Notes under the pieces: model-generated
Databases searched by the model: none
The model's input: only the letters and a program-made list of their open reading frames with translations
Told to the model about the DNA's origin: nothing
Made by a program: the position numbers and the translations under genes
In this document: positions 28,488 to 40,156 of the stretch, in pieces
Position numbering within the stretch: position 1 is the first letter of the stretch
Layout: every line of letters begins with the position of its first letter
Source: Rhodococcus rhodnii NBRC 100604
GTDB lineage: Bacteria > Actinomycetota > Actinomycetes > Mycobacteriales > Mycobacteriaceae
DNA length: 64,000 nt
Reading direction: 5' to 3'
Assembly: GCF_001894925.1 (NCBI RefSeq)
Contig: NZ_BCXD01000019.1
Coordinates: forward strand, 1-64,000

Positions 28488-29060
28488 GTGAGCGACGACA
28501 CCGCCCTCGTCGTCGGGCTGGGAAACCCCGGTCCCGAATACGAGCGGACTCGCCACAACATCGGCTTCCTGGTCGCGGACGTTCTGGCCGACCGCGTCGG
28601 CGGACGCTTCTCCGTCCACAAGAAGAGCGGCGCGCAGGCCGTGCAGGGCCGCCTCGCCGGGCGGCCGGTGATCGTCGCGAAGCCACGGACCTACATGAAC
28701 CTCTCGGGCCGTCCCGTCGCGGCGCTCGCCCGGTTCTTCTCGATCCCACCCGAACGCATCGTCGTGATCCACGACGAACTCGACCTCGACTTCGGGACGA
28801 TCCGGCTCAAGCAAGGCGGCGGCGAAGGCGGGCACAACGGGTTGCGGTCCATCTCGCAGGCCCTGACGACGAAGGACTACCTGCGCACGCGGTTCGGCAT
28901 CGGACGGCCCCCCGGCAGGCAGGCGCCGGCGGACTTCGTGCTCAAGCCGTTCGCGACCACCGAACGCAAGGAGCTCCCGGTCCTCGTGGAGCAGGCGGCC
29001 GACGCCGTCGAACTGCTGCTGCAGCTCGGCCTCGAGGGCGCCCAGAACCGGCTGCACTGA
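28488..29060 (+). CDS. pth: peptidyl-tRNA hydrolase, 190 aa
   Basis: Releases tRNA from peptidyl-tRNA that drops off ribosomes. Standard motifs: [20 protein letters not shown] with the catalytic His, [10 protein letters not shown] near residue 64, HDELDLDFG near 92 and [15 protein letters not shown] near 105. The GTG start at 28488 follows GAAAGG. It converges with the acyl-CoA synthetase gene with 3 bases between the stops. Confidence 0.97.
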   Translation: MSDDTALVVGLGNPGPEYERTRHNIGFLVADVLADRVGGRFSVHKKSGAQAVQGRLAGRPVIVAKPRTYMNLSGRPVAALARFFSIPPERIVVIHDELDLDFGTIRLKQGGGEGGHNGLRSISQALTTKDYLRTRFGIGRPPGRQAPADFVLKPFATTERKELPVLVEQAADAVELLLQLGLEGAQNRLH

Positions 29061-29063
29061 GCG

Positions 29064-30653
<1,590 letters not shown>

Positions 30654-30687
30654 CGCTGCAACTCCCTGACTCACCGAACGGACCTTG

Positions 30688-30703
30688 TGTGACTTGTATC
30701 ACA
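30688..30703. promoter_or_regulatory. CRP-type palindrome TGTGA-N6-TCACA
   Basis: TGTGACTTGTATCACA is a perfect match to the TGTGA-N6-TCACA consensus of mycobacterial CRP (Rv3676) and of E. coli CRP. It sits in the 111-base divergent gap, 35 bases before the acyl-CoA synthetase start and 62 bases before the Ddn-like gene, so it could serve either. Confidence 0.65.
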
Positions 30704-30764
30704 ATCGGTACCGCGCGGTCGAGAGAACCGGAACGCTCGCAGCATCCACGCGCGAGGAGGCACC

Positions 30765-31148
30765 ATGGCACCGAGTCCGACGGCGTTGGGACGGCGGTTC
30801 TTCGAGATCGGCAACGCGAGCGTGAATCGAGTGCTGCTGCGCGTCGCACGCTGGGAGCCGCTCACACCACTGCTCGGGCGATGGGTCGCCGTGCTCCGGT
30901 ACACGGGCCGCCGATCGGGGCGCACCGTCACCCTTCCCGTCTCCTACAAGCGCACCGACGAGGGCCTCGTCGTCTACGTCATGGCACCGGGCGCCAAGAC
31001 CTGGTGGCGCAACTTCACGGGGGGCGGCGGACCGATCACCGCGACGATCGGCAGCGAGACGCTCACGGGGCACGCCGTGACGCGCCGCTCGCCCGACGGC
31101 GCTGTCCGGGTCGAGATCGACACCGCGACGCCGCCGGGTACGACATGA
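30765..31148 (+). CDS. Ddn-type deazaflavin(F420)-dependent nitroreductase family protein, 127 aa
   Basis: ATG 30765 follows GAGGAGG. The small split-barrel fold is recognised by VAVLRYTGRRSGRTVTLPV near residue 45 and PGAKTWWRNFTGGGGPIT near 75, typical of the Rv3547/Ddn superfamily, most of whose members use F420H2. It has the usual short length. The physiological electron acceptor (quinone or other) is unknown. It converges with the FAAL-like gene, and a CRP-type site lies in the gap before it. Confidence 0.85.
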   Translation: MAPSPTALGRRFFEIGNASVNRVLLRVARWEPLTPLLGRWVAVLRYTGRRSGRTVTLPVSYKRTDEGLVVYVMAPGAKTWWRNFTGGGGPITATIGSETLTGHAVTRRSPDGAVRVEIDTATPPGTT

Positions 31149-31158
31149 GCGAGAGCGG

Positions 31159-32793
31159 CTAACGGCTCAGCAGCGCAGCCGAATTCGCGCGGCGCAGCTT
31201 GCCCGACGACGTCTTCGGGATCGAACCGGGACCGAGCACCGCGACGGCGCGCGGGCGCACGCCGACCTCCGAGAACACGGCGTGCACGACGTCGTGCTCG
31301 ATGCGCTTGACCTCGTCCGGATTCTGGAAGTCGTTCGTCTCGACCGCGATCGCGAAACTCTCGCGCTTGTTGCCCGCGTCGAGACGGATCGCGACGGCGT
31401 TGCCGGGGCGCACGCCGCCGACCGTCGCCGCGGCACGCTCGATGTCGGTGGGATAGATGTTGCGGCCACCCATGATGATGACGTCCTTGACGCGTCCGCA
31501 CACCACGACGAGACCCTCTTCGGTGAAGTAGCCGATGTCGCCGGTGTCGAGCCAGCCGTCGGGATCCTGCGCGGGCCGAAGACCGTCCGTCGTGAGGTAT
31601 CCCGGTGTGACGGCCTTGCCGCGCACCTGGATGACGCCGACCCCGCGCACCGGCAAGTCGGCACCGTCGTCACCGACGACGCGTCCCTCGAGCCCGGGCA
31701 CGAGCGTCCCGAGCGTCGCGAGCCGGCGCGCGTTCGGCTTGGTCGACGGCACAGCGCGGCTCATCGCCTCGAGGAAGTCGGGATCGACGGCGTCGAGGAC
31801 CTGACCGCGGTTCGGTTCGGGAATCGAGACGGCGAGCGTCGTCTCCGCCATCCCGTACACCGGCGCGAGCGCCGATGGATCGAGACCGAACCGGGCGCCG
31901 GCCTCCGCCAGGGCGTCCATCGTGTCCGGGTCCACCGGCTCGGCACCGTTCCACATGTAGCGGACCGAGCTCAGATCCAGCGAGGCGTCGTCCGCCTGCC
32001 GCAGCCGCCGCGCGAGCAGCGAGTACGCGAAGTTCGGCGCCGCGGTGACGGTGCCGCGGTACTTGTCCATGAGCTCTGCCCACAGCAGCGGCGAGCGCAG
32101 GAAGTCCATCGGCGTGATGCTCACGACCTCGGCACCGACCTGCATCGGGACGCTGAGGAACCCGACCATCCCCATGTCGTGGAACAGCGGCAGCCAGCTG
32201 ACCATGACGTCGTCGTCGAGCGAGTACTTGATGCGATCGATCATCGCGTACGCGTTGGTGAAGAAGTTCTCGTGCGTGATGCGCACCGCCTTCGGCGAGC
32301 CCGTCGACCCGGACGTCAACTGCTGCAGCGCGATGTCGTCCTCGGACGTCTCGAGCGGATCGGTGTCCGGTCCGGCCGCCAGCTCCGCCATCGTGAGGAC
32401 GGTGATGCCGCGCTCCTCGAGCAGCGGCTTCGCACTGTCGAACGGCGCGCCGAGCACGACCGCCGTGGCGTCGATCATCCGGATCACCGTCTCGGTGTCG
32501 CGAGCCCACACACCGAGATCGGTGCGCGGCGTCGGCTGATGGAGCATCGTGACCGAGGCCCCGCGCATCCAGATCGCCTGACAGCCGGGGGCGATGTCCA
32601 CCGGCTGACCCGCAAGGACGCCGACGGCGTCGCCGCGGCCGATGCCGGCCTCCGCGAGCGCTCCGGCCATGCGCCGCGCGACGCCGTGGATCTCGCCCCA
32701 CGTCTGCCGCACGGGCGTGTCGGGCTCGCCCGTGACCAGCCCTCGTGTCGTCGATGCCGCGGTCGCGTACATCTCGTCGGTGAACCTGCTCAT
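31159..32793 (-). CDS. fatty acyl-AMP ligase-like protein (Pks16/Rv1013 type), 544 aa
   Basis: ANL-superfamily adenylating enzyme. [20 protein letters not shown] near residue 165 is the P-loop, followed by [12 protein letters not shown] near 205, typical of the FAAL group, then [10 protein letters not shown] near 320, [20 protein letters not shown] near 405 and the C-terminal Lys in [11 protein letters not shown]. tuberculosis has Rv1013 (pks16) at the equivalent site. GGAGAG precedes ATG 32793. The product may be an acyl-adenylate handed to a carrier protein; no PKS gene is adjacent. Divergent from prfC. Confidence 0.88.
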   Translation of the reverse strand: MSRFTDEMYATAASTTRGLVTGEPDTPVRQTWGEIHGVARRMAGALAEAGIGRGDAVGVLAGQPVDIAPGCQAIWMRGASVTMLHQPTPRTDLGVWARDTETVIRMIDATAVVLGAPFDSAKPLLEERGITVLTMAELAAGPDTDPLETSEDDIALQQLTSGSTGSPKAVRITHENFFTNAYAMIDRIKYSLDDDVMVSWLPLFHDMGMVGFLSVPMQVGAEVVSITPMDFLRSPLLWAELMDKYRGTVTAAPNFAYSLLARRLRQADDASLDLSSVRYMWNGAEPVDPDTMDALAEAGARFGLDPSALAPVYGMAETTLAVSIPEPNRGQVLDAVDPDFLEAMSRAVPSTKPNARRLATLGTLVPGLEGRVVGDDGADLPVRGVGVIQVRGKAVTPGYLTTDGLRPAQDPDGWLDTGDIGYFTEEGLVVVCGRVKDVIIMGGRNIYPTDIERAAATVGGVRPGNAVAIRLDAGNKRESFAIAVETNDFQNPDEVKRIEHDVVHAVFSEVGVRPRAVAVLGPGSIPKTSSGKLRRANSAALLSR

Positions 32794-33002
32794 CTGTTCT
32801 CTCCAGAAGCCCGTGCCCACCGCCCCGTCCGTCGGTGAGCCTCTGCGAACTGTCATCCGTACACGCCCCCGCGGCGTTACGGAAGGGCCACGTCGGGTCG
32901 CACACCCGGCGCGTATTCTGGGAAGGTCCGGCAGCGCCCACTCTTGTCTCGACGACGACACGCCGTGCGCGCCCGCATCCCGAACACCCGAAAGGCCCCT
33001 CG

Positions 33003-34679
33003 TTGACTACCCCGCCCGCGTCCGACGCGTCCACCCTCGCCTCGGCGGAGCGCCCGGGAGCCGGCCGCGTCGGAACCGAAGCGGCACGCCGGCGGACCTT
33101 CGCGGTGATCTCGCACCCCGACGCCGGCAAGTCGACGCTCACCGAGGCCCTGGCGCTGCACGCCAAGGTGATTTCCGAGGCGGGTGCCGTGCACGGCAAG
33201 GCGGGGCGCAAGTCCACCGTCTCCGACTGGATGGAGATGGAGAAGGCTCGCGGCATCTCCGTCAGCTCGACCGCGCTGCAGTTCGAGTACGCGCCCGACA
33301 CCGTGGGCGAATCGGACACGCCCTACGTCGTCAACCTCGTCGACACCCCGGGCCACTCGGACTTCTCCGAGGACACCTACCGCGTCCTCACCGCCGTCGA
33401 CGCCGCCGTCATGCTCATCGACGCCGCGAAGGGCCTCGAACCGCAGACGCTCAAGCTGTTCCAGGTGTGCCGCCACCGCGGCATCCCCGTCATCACCGTG
33501 ATCAACAAGTGGGACCGGCCGGGCCGCACTCCCCTGGAGCTGCTCGACGAGATCTCCGAGCGCATCGGCCTGACGCCGACACCGCTGTACTGGCCCGTCG
33601 GCATCGCCGGCGACTTCCGCGGCCTGCTCGAACGCGGCACCGACGGCGAGGCGACGAGCTACGTGCACTTCACGCGCACGGCGGGCGGCGCGAAGATCGC
33701 TCCCGAGGAGGTCATGGACGCCGACGCCGCCCTCGCGCGCGAAGGCGAGGAGTGGACGACGGCCACCGAGGAGAGCCAACTGCTCTCGGCCACCGGCCAG
33801 GACCACGACCAGGACGAGTTCGTCGCCGGCCGCACCTCCCCCGTCATCTTCGCGTCCGCGATGCTCAACTTCGGCGTGCGGCAGATCCTCGACACCCTCG
33901 TCGCGCTCGCCCCCGCGCCCGCAGCGCGGACGGCCGTCGACGGCAGCGAGCGCGCCGTCACCGATCCGTTCAGCGCCGTCGTGTTCAAGGTGCAGGCGGG
34001 CATGGACAGCGCTCACCGCGACCGCCTGGCGTTCATGCGCATCGTCTCGGGCGTGTTCGAGCGCGGCATGGTCGTCACCCACGCGCAGACCGGCAAGCCG
34101 TTCGCGACGAAGTACGCGCTCACGGTGTTCGGCCGCGAACGCACGACCGTCGACGACGCCTACCCCGGCGACGTCGTCGGCCTCGTCAACGCGAACGCAC
34201 TCGCCCCCGGCCACACGCTCTACCTCGACGGCAAGGTCGAGTTCCCGCCGATCCCGTCGTTCGCACCCGAGTTCTTCTCGATCCTGCGCGCCGAGAGCGC
34301 CGGCAAGTACAAGCAGTTCCGCAAGGCCGTCGATCAGCTCGACTCCGAGGGCGTCGTGCAGATCCTGCGCAACGACCTTCGCGGCGACGCCTCGCCCGTG
34401 ATGGCCGCCGTCGGGCCGATGCAGTTCGAGGTCGTCGCGGCGCGGATGAAGGCCGAGTACGGCGTCGAGGCGCGCATGGAATCGCTGCCGTACGGCATCG
34501 CGCGGCGCACCGACGCCGCCTCCGCGGACGAACTGAACCGGCAGCGTGGCGTCGAAGTCTTCACGCGGTCGGACGGCGTGATGCTCGCGCTGCTCAGCGA
34601 CAAGTGGCGGCTGCAGTACATCCTCAAGGAGTTCCCCGAGCTGACGCTCGAGCCGCTCGTCGCCGGCGAAGACGGCTGA
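33003..34679 (+). CDS. prfC: peptide chain release factor 3, 558 aa
   Basis: Translational GTPase that recycles RF1/RF2. G motifs: G1 [12 protein letters not shown] near residue 36, G3 [12 protein letters not shown] near 115, G4 INKWDR near 165. The protein continues through RF3 domains II and III to the end ([20 protein letters not shown]). The start is TTG 33003: GAAAGG is upstream, and it gives TTPPASDAS followed by the conserved [14 protein letters not shown]. No ATG or GTG is suitably placed. PnuC follows 13 bases later on the same strand. Confidence 0.93.
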   Translation: MTTPPASDASTLASAERPGAGRVGTEAARRRTFAVISHPDAGKSTLTEALALHAKVISEAGAVHGKAGRKSTVSDWMEMEKARGISVSSTALQFEYAPDTVGESDTPYVVNLVDTPGHSDFSEDTYRVLTAVDAAVMLIDAAKGLEPQTLKLFQVCRHRGIPVITVINKWDRPGRTPLELLDEISERIGLTPTPLYWPVGIAGDFRGLLERGTDGEATSYVHFTRTAGGAKIAPEEVMDADAALAREGEEWTTATEESQLLSATGQDHDQDEFVAGRTSPVIFASAMLNFGVRQILDTLVALAPAPAARTAVDGSERAVTDPFSAVVFKVQAGMDSAHRDRLAFMRIVSGVFERGMVVTHAQTGKPFATKYALTVFGRERTTVDDAYPGDVVGLVNANALAPGHTLYLDGKVEFPPIPSFAPEFFSILRAESAGKYKQFRKAVDQLDSEGVVQILRNDLRGDASPVMAAVGPMQFEVVAARMKAEYGVEARMESLPYGIARRTDAASADELNRQRGVEVFTRSDGVMLALLSDKWRLQYILKEFPELTLEPLVAGEDG

Positions 34680-34692
34680 TGCCGCCGGTGGC

Positions 34693-35349
34693 GTGAACGT
34701 CCTCCAGGCGCTGTTCGAAGCCGAGCTGCACATCGCGGGCCGGCCGATCCTGTGGCGGGAGATCATCGGCAACGGGTTCGGCATCGCGTCCGCGATCGGC
34801 GGGATGCGGCGGGTCGTGTGGGCCTGGCCCGTCGGGATGGTCGGAAACGCACTGCTGTTCACGGTGTTCATGGGCGCGCTGTTCCACACCCCACAGGACC
34901 TGAACCTCTACGGCCAGGCAGGCAGGCAGCTGCTCTTCGTCGCCGTCAGTACGTACGGCTGGATTCGGTGGTGGCGTGCGGAGCACCGCTCGGGCGAGGC
35001 CGTCCTGCCGCACTGGGCGACCGGGCGCCAGCGCGCCGGCCTGCTCGTCGCGCTCGTCGTCGGCACCGTCGTGTTCGCGCAGATCTTCGAGTACATCGGC
35101 TCGTACGGAAACTGGGCCGAGGCATGGATCTTCACCGGCTCGGTCCTCGCGACGTACGGAATGGCCAAGGGCTGGACGGAGTTCTGGCTCGTGTGGCTCG
35201 GCGTCGACGCCGTCGGCGTGCCCCAGTTGCTGCTTGCCGGCTTCTATCCGTCGGCCGTGCTGTATCTCGTGTACGCGGGATTCGTGGTGTGGGGCTTCGC
35301 CGTATGGCTGCGCGTCCAGCGCGCCCACCCGCGGCACGCGGCGACCTGA
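34693..35349 (+). CDS. pnuC: nicotinamide riboside transporter PnuC, 218 aa
   Basis: Multi-pass membrane protein of about 7 helices that imports nicotinamide riboside for NAD synthesis. Family features: YGQAGRQLLFVAVSTYGWIRW near residue 75 (in parts), TGSVLATYGMAKGWTEFWLVW near 155 and VYAGFVVWGFAVWL at the end. The GTG start at 34693 is 13 bases after prfC. No NadR/NrK kinase gene is beside it in this window. Confidence 0.92.
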   Translation: MNVLQALFEAELHIAGRPILWREIIGNGFGIASAIGGMRRVVWAWPVGMVGNALLFTVFMGALFHTPQDLNLYGQAGRQLLFVAVSTYGWIRWWRAEHRSGEAVLPHWATGRQRAGLLVALVVGTVVFAQIFEYIGSYGNWAEAWIFTGSVLATYGMAKGWTEFWLVWLGVDAVGVPQLLLAGFYPSAVLYLVYAGFVVWGFAVWLRVQRAHPRHAAT

Positions 35350-35382
35350 GCGACAGGGTGCACGAAGAAAAAGTGTCGGACG

Positions 35383-35859
35383 TCAGGCCGAGGCGGGCGG
35401 CTCGAGCTCGTCCCAGCGATTGAACGCGAGCCGGAAGCCCGGCATGTCGTCGAGTGCGACAGCGGCCTCCCAGGTGCGCTCGTAGGTGGTGTGCGAGATC
35501 CGCCAGACGCCGTCGGCTGCGCGCACGTAGCGGTCGGTGTAGTACGCCGAGCCGCGCAGCAGCAGTCCGTCCTCGGGGAAGATCGTGGTGTCGGCGAGCT
35601 GCCATGTCCCCGACGCGCGGTCGCCGGTGACGTCGATCTGCGGCTGACCACACTGATGTTCGGTGAGAACGTGCGTGCCGAGCGTGTTCTCGAGAAAGGA
35701 CACGAAAGCGTCACGGCTGTCGAAATCGATGTACTGGCCGTAGATCGCCGAGACGTTCTCGGTGAGTGTGTCCGCGAGCGCGGACCACTCCTTGGTGTCG
35801 AGCGCGCGCACGTAACGATGCTTGAGCTGCTCTATTTCCTTGATGGCCTGCAGATCCAT
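35383..35859 (-). CDS. SnoaL-like / NTF2-fold protein, 158 aa
   Basis: ATG 35859 with GGGAGG upstream. KHRYVRALDTKEWSALADTL near the N-terminus, then RDAFVSFLENTLG, a run of beta strands (ASGTWQLADTTIFPEDGLLL) and GVWRISHTTYERTW give the cone-shaped SnoaL_4 fold. Members are small hydrolases, isomerases or binding proteins. The function is unknown. Stand-alone gene between pnuC (convergent) and the ABC-F gene. Confidence 0.8.
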   Translation of the reverse strand: MDLQAIKEIEQLKHRYVRALDTKEWSALADTLTENVSAIYGQYIDFDSRDAFVSFLENTLGTHVLTEHQCGQPQIDVTGDRASGTWQLADTTIFPEDGLLLRGSAYYTDRYVRAADGVWRISHTTYERTWEAAVALDDMPGFRLAFNRWDELEPPASA

Positions 35860-35986
35860 CGTCCGCGCCTCCCGTGCAGCACACACCCGACTGTCCGAAT
35901 CCAGCGTAATGCGAACCGTGGGTGCCGGGCGGAAGAACGGGAGCGAACTTCTACGGGCCGCCCCGAATATCGAATTCGGTAACGAT

Positions 35987-37789
35987 TCAGTCGAGTTCCG
36001 CCGCGAGCTCCATCCAGCGCTCCTCGGCGTCGTTCTTCTCCGCGACCACGCCACGCAGCTGCGCGTCGAGCTCCTGCAGCCGATCCGGCTCGGTCGCCGC
36101 CTCGGCGAGCGCGACGTGCAGCGCGCTCTCCTTCTCGTCGAGCTTGGCGACGGCGCGCTCGAGCCGCGCGAGTTCCTTGCGGGCAGCGCGCTCCTCGGCA
36201 CCGCCGAGCGCCGGGCGACCCGGCTCCGGCTGCGAGCGCGGCGAACCGGAACCGACGGTCGCGGCGACCGAGGGCGTCCGCGACGGTCCGCTCGCGGCAC
36301 GGCGTCGCAGGTACTCCTCGATCCCGCCCGGAAGATTGGTGAGCCGGCCGTCGCCGAACAACGCCCACGTCGAATCGGCGATGCGCTCGACGAGATACCG
36401 GTCGTGGCTGATGACGACGAGCGTCCCGGCCCAGCCGTCGAGCAGGTCCTCGAGTTGCTGGAGCGTGTCGATGTCGAGGTCGTTCGTCGGCTCGTCCAGC
36501 AGCAGGACGTTGGGTTCCGCCATGAGCACCCGGGTGAGCTGGAGCCGGCGCCGCTCACCGCCGGAGAGATCACCGACGGGGGTCCGCTGCCGGGCCGGCG
36601 AGAAGCCGAGTCGCTCGGCGAGCTGACCCGCCGAGATCTCCTTGTCCCCCAGCATGATCCGCTCGGCGACTTCCTTCACGGCGTCGAGCACACGCATGTC
36701 GACCGGAAGATCGTCGAGTTCCTGTCGCAACCAGCCGATCTGCACCGTCTGGCCCTCGATGCGGCGGCCCGCGGACAGCGGCGCGTCGCCTGCGATCGCG
36801 CGCAGCAGCGTCGTCTTGCCGGATCCGTTGACTCCGACGAGCCCGACCCGCTCGCCGGGCGCGAGCCGCCACGTGAGGTCGTCGACGAGGACCCGGCCGT
36901 CCGGGGTCTCGAGCCGGACGTCCTCGAGCTCGACGACGACCCGGCCGAGCCTGCGCTTCGCGAAGGCCGCGAGCTGCGTCGTGTCGCGCGGTGCGGGAAC
37001 GTCGGCGATGAGCGCTTCGGCCGCCTCGACGCGGTAGCGCGGTTTGGACGTCCGTGCCTGCGGACCGCGGCGCAGCCACGCGAGTTCCTTGCGCGCGAGA
37101 TTGCGTCGGCGCTCCTCCGCGGCATCGGCCTGCCGCGCACGCTCGGCGCGCGCGAAGATCCAGTCGTTGTAGCCACCCTCGTAGCTCTCGACGCGGCCCC
37201 CGACGACCTCCCACGTGCGCGTCGCGACGGTGTCGAGGAACCACCGATCGTGGGTGACGACGACGAGCGCGGTCCTGCGGTTCACGAGATGCTCCGCGAG
37301 CCACTGCACTCCCTCGACGTCGAGGTGGTTCGTGGGCTCGTCCAGCACGAGGAGGTCGAGTTCGCGCACGAGTGCGGCCGCGAGTGCGACCCGGCGACGT
37401 TCGCCACCCGACAGCGCGTCGACGCGCGCGTCGAGACCGAGTTCGTCGATCCCGATTCCCGTGAGCACCGAGCGGATCCGGGCGTCGCCCGCCCACTCGT
37501 GCTCTGCGACATCGAGCGGGCCGAGGACGACGTCGGCGACCGTGGAGCCCTCGGGCAGGACGCCGCGCTGCGTCACGACGGCCATCCGCAGGCCGCCGAC
37601 GCGGCTCACGCGGCCGGAGTCGGGCTCCTCGATGCCGGTGAGCACCTCGAGCATCGTCGTCTTGCCGCCGCCGTTGAGGCCGACGACACCGATCCGCTCA
37701 CCCTCGTCGACACCGAGCGACACCGAGTCGAGCAGCGGCGACACCCCGAACGACTTCGAGACCTGTTCGAGGTTGACGAGATTGGCCAT
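35987..37789 (-). CDS. ABC-F family ATPase (ribosome-associated, Uup/EttA-like), 600 aa
   Basis: Soluble protein with two ABC domains and no membrane part. Domain 1 has VVGLNGGGKTTMLEVL, LSGGERRRVALAAALV and VLDEPTNHLDVEGVQWL; domain 2 has VGVNGSGKTTLL, LSGGERRRLQLTRVLM and LLDEPTNDLDIDTLQQLE. The inter-domain linker lies near residues 215-275, and a C-terminal coiled coil (KELARLERAVAKLDEKESAL) ends it, like Uup. ABC-F proteins act on ribosomes; some give antibiotic protection, others regulate translation. It starts 3 bases after ispE, so it is coupled to that operon. Confidence 0.92.
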   Translation of the reverse strand: MANLVNLEQVSKSFGVSPLLDSVSLGVDEGERIGVVGLNGGGKTTMLEVLTGIEEPDSGRVSRVGGLRMAVVTQRGVLPEGSTVADVVLGPLDVAEHEWAGDARIRSVLTGIGIDELGLDARVDALSGGERRRVALAAALVRELDLLVLDEPTNHLDVEGVQWLAEHLVNRRTALVVVTHDRWFLDTVATRTWEVVGGRVESYEGGYNDWIFARAERARQADAAEERRRNLARKELAWLRRGPQARTSKPRYRVEAAEALIADVPAPRDTTQLAAFAKRRLGRVVVELEDVRLETPDGRVLVDDLTWRLAPGERVGLVGVNGSGKTTLLRAIAGDAPLSAGRRIEGQTVQIGWLRQELDDLPVDMRVLDAVKEVAERIMLGDKEISAGQLAERLGFSPARQRTPVGDLSGGERRRLQLTRVLMAEPNVLLLDEPTNDLDIDTLQQLEDLLDGWAGTLVVISHDRYLVERIADSTWALFGDGRLTNLPGGIEEYLRRRAASGPSRTPSVAATVGSGSPRSQPEPGRPALGGAEERAARKELARLERAVAKLDEKESALHVALAEAATEPDRLQELDAQLRGVVAEKNDAEERWMELAAELD

Positions 37790-37792
37790 CTG

Positions 37793-38737
37793 TTACGTGT
37801 CTCCAGAATCGTTCGAGGTGTCGGAGTCGGCGACGCGCGCGCCCGGAACCGGGCCCTCCGCGACGCGGACGGTGCGGGAGACTCCCGCACCCGCGAGTTC
37901 TGCGCCGACCGACACGGCGGTGTCGCGATCGGCGCACAGGAAGGCACACGTCGGGCCGGAGCCCGACACGATCCCCGCGAGTGCACCCGCGGTGACACCG
38001 GCGCGCAATGTGCGACGCAGTGCGGGTTCTAGCGAGAGCGCCGCGGCCTGAAGGTCGTTGCCCAGCAACGGCGCGAGAGCATGCGGATCGCCGGCGGCGA
38101 GTGCACGCAGCAGTTCTTCGGGATCGCCCAGCCGCGGCGGATCGCCGCCGTCGCGGAGGTGATCGAGTTCGCGGAACACGTCCGGTGTACTCAGTCCCGT
38201 CTTCGCGAGCGCGAGCACCCAGTGGAAGCTGTTGCGCGACAGGACGGACACGAGTTCCTCGCCCCTGCCCGTTCCGAGCGCGGTGCCGCCGTACAGGCAG
38301 AACGGGACGTCGCTGCCGAGGTCGGCAGCGAGCCGGTGCAGTTCGTCGCGCGTCAGGCCCAGCTCCCACAGCCGGTCGAGACCGACGAGGGTCGCGGCGG
38401 CGTCGGAACTCCCACCCGCCATGCCTCCGGCGACGGGGATGCCCTTGTCTATCGCGATGCTCACGGCGGGATCGCGGCCCGTGAGGTCGGCCACGGCCTG
38501 CGCGGCGCGCCACACGAGATTCCGCGAGTCGGTGGGCACCGACGCGGCGTCCTCCCCACACACCGAGACGGACAGCTCGTCGGCCGCCGTCAGCGTGACG
38601 GTGTCGCGGAGCGAGAGGGCCTGGAAGACCGTCGTCAGTTCGTGATACCCGTCGGGGCGCACGTCACCGACACCGAGGTGCAGGTTCACCTTGGACGGGG
38701 CCTGCACCACCACGGCAGGACGGACGACGGAAAGCAC
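37793..38737 (-). CDS. ispE: 4-diphosphocytidyl-2-C-methyl-D-erythritol kinase, 314 aa
   Basis: GHMP kinase of the MEP isoprenoid pathway. Signatures: [20 protein letters not shown] near the N-terminus, [20 protein letters not shown] near residue 95 and a C-terminal glycine-rich [12 protein letters not shown] near 255. The GTG start at 38737 yields [17 protein letters not shown]. It is part of the rpfB-ksgA-ispE group conserved in mycobacteria, here with cspA between it and ksgA. Confidence 0.96.
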   Translation of the reverse strand: MLSVVRPAVVVQAPSKVNLHLGVGDVRPDGYHELTTVFQALSLRDTVTLTAADELSVSVCGEDAASVPTDSRNLVWRAAQAVADLTGRDPAVSIAIDKGIPVAGGMAGGSSDAAATLVGLDRLWELGLTRDELHRLAADLGSDVPFCLYGGTALGTGRGEELVSVLSRNSFHWVLALAKTGLSTPDVFRELDHLRDGGDPPRLGDPEELLRALAAGDPHALAPLLGNDLQAAALSLEPALRRTLRAGVTAGALAGIVSGSGPTCAFLCADRDTAVSVGAELAGAGVSRTVRVAEGPVPGARVADSDTSNDSGDT

Positions 38738-38802
38738 GGTGTACCAGTCTAAGCGTTGGCGCGGCGACGCCGAGCACACGCCGAGCGAGCGGGCCGTGAG
38801 AC

Positions 38803-38844
38803 GGGTTCGGCCCCCGTCGACACAGGTCGACGGGGGCCGAAGCC
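38803..38844 (-). terminator. strong stem-loop downstream of cspA
   Basis: Arms 38803-38820 and 38827-38844 match at 17 of 18 positions with a CACAGG loop (the core 15 bases are perfect). It is 14 bases after the cspA stop and about 65 bases before the ispE start, so it should end the cspA transcript and separate it from ispE. Confidence 0.75.
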
Positions 38845-38858
38845 GAGTAGTGCGGAGG

Positions 38859-39062
38859 TCAGAGAACGCTCACGCCGGTGGCCTGCGGGCCCTTCTGGCC
38901 CTGGCCGATCTCGAAGCTCACACGCTGGTTCTCCTCGAGCGTGCGGAAGCCGCTCGTCTGGATCTCCGAGTAGTGAACGAACACGTCAGCGCCGCCGTCC
39001 TCGGGGGCGATGAAGCCGAAGCCCTTTTCGGAGTTGAACCACTTGACGATTCCGGTTGCCAT
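38859..39062 (-). CDS. cspA: cold-shock protein, CspA family, 67 aa
   Basis: Single cold-shock domain that binds single-stranded RNA/DNA. RNP1 KGFGFIAPE and RNP2 VFVHYSEI are intact and the length is standard. ATG 39062 follows GAGGAGAG. The 182-base leader to ksgA and the strong terminator behind it make it an independent unit. It lies between ksgA and ispE, which are adjacent in M. tuberculosis. Confidence 0.97.
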   Translation of the reverse strand: MATGIVKWFNSEKGFGFIAPEDGGADVFVHYSEIQTSGFRTLEENQRVSFEIGQGQKGPQATGVSVL

Positions 39063-39156
39063 ATCTCTCCTCGAGACAGTCGTTGCGAGGCACCGGTCGG
39101 CACCTCGAGTCGTACAGACGACCGCTGCTGTCGACCCTGAGGGGAGAAGCACAGAA

Positions 39157-39181
39157 CGCTCGCACTATCGAATTGCGAGCG
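39157..39181. terminator. 8-bp stem between ksgA and cspA
   Basis: CGCTCGCA (39157-39164) pairs with TGCGAGCG (39174-39181) across a 9-base loop, 64 bases past the ksgA stop on the minus strand. It may end the rpfB-ksgA transcript or be part of the cspA leader. Confidence 0.45.
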
Positions 39182-39244
39182 TGGCGGAGCACAAACACAA
39201 AACTTCACGACTGCATCCATACTGGCACACCTCGAGAGCGAATG

Positions 39245-40132
39245 CTATTCGCCCTCCGCCGCGAGCCGCACGAACGCCGCGGTGTCGAGCGTCTCGCCGC
39301 GGCTCGACGGGTCGATACCGGCTGCGCGCAAACGACGTTCGGCCTCCGGCGCCGAACCCGCCCAACCGGCCAGCGCGGCACGCAGCGTCTTGCGGCGTTG
39401 CGCGAACGCGGCGTCGACGACCGCGAACACGCGAGCGCGGAACGCCGGATCCGTCGGCCAGGGGGACTCCGCGTAACGATCGACACGGACGAGCCCGGAC
39501 TCGACCTGCGGCACCGGCCAGAACACCGCCCGGCCCACCGCACCCGCACGGCGGACCGTCCCGAAGAACCCGGCCTTGACGCTCGGCACCCCGTACACCT
39601 TGCTGCCCGGGGATGCGGCGAGCCGATCGGCGACCTCCGCCTGCACCATGACCAGCGCCGTGCGCAGGCTCGGCAGTTCGGCGAACAGGTGCAGCAGCAC
39701 CGGGACGGCGACGTTGTACGGGAGGTTGGCGACGAGGGCGGCGGGCTCGCCCGGGATCTCGGCTGCCGTGACGCGCATCGCATCGGCGCGCACGACCGTG
39801 AGGCGCTGCGCGAGCGTAGGCGCGCGGCGGCCGACCGTGTTCGGGAGATGCTCGGCGAGGACGGGATCGATCTCGACGGCGATCACCTCGTCGACGACGT
39901 CGAGCAACGCGAGCGTGAGCGAGCCGAGGCCGGGGCCGACCTCGAGCACCGTGTCCGCGCCGGTCACCCCCGCGGCGGCGACGATGCGCCGCACCGTGTT
40001 GGCGTCGTGCACGAAGTTCTGCCCCAGCGTCTTGGTGGGGCGCACGCCGAACTCCTCGGCGAGCACACGCACCTCGGCGGGACCGAGCAGTGCGGCCTCG
40101 CCGCGGGACAGGGATGCGGGCTCGTCTGGCAC
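39245..40132 (-). CDS. ksgA: 16S rRNA (adenine1518/1519-N6)-dimethyltransferase, 295 aa
   Basis: Dimethylates two adenines in helix 45 of 16S rRNA during small-subunit maturation. [17 protein letters not shown] near residue 34, SAM loop [15 protein letters not shown] near 63, and catalytic [11 protein letters not shown] near 137 are present, with [14 protein letters not shown] and a C-terminal helical domain. The GTG start at 40132 lies 24 bases after the VKOR-like gene. Part of the rpfB group. Confidence 0.96.
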   Translation of the reverse strand: MPDEPASLSRGEAALLGPAEVRVLAEEFGVRPTKTLGQNFVHDANTVRRIVAAAGVTGADTVLEVGPGLGSLTLALLDVVDEVIAVEIDPVLAEHLPNTVGRRAPTLAQRLTVVRADAMRVTAAEIPGEPAALVANLPYNVAVPVLLHLFAELPSLRTALVMVQAEVADRLAASPGSKVYGVPSVKAGFFGTVRRAGAVGRAVFWPVPQVESGLVRVDRYAESPWPTDPAFRARVFAVVDAAFAQRRKTLRAALAGWAGSAPEAERRLRAAGIDPSSRGETLDTAAFVRLAAEGE

Positions 40133-40156
40133 GCGACCGAATCTAGTGGGTGGCCG

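Noticed and set aside
32877-34889. 670-codon minus-strand open frame opposite prfC
   Set aside because: Shadow of prfC; its composition (Glu/Arg/Val/His) reflects reversed codons of the real gene.
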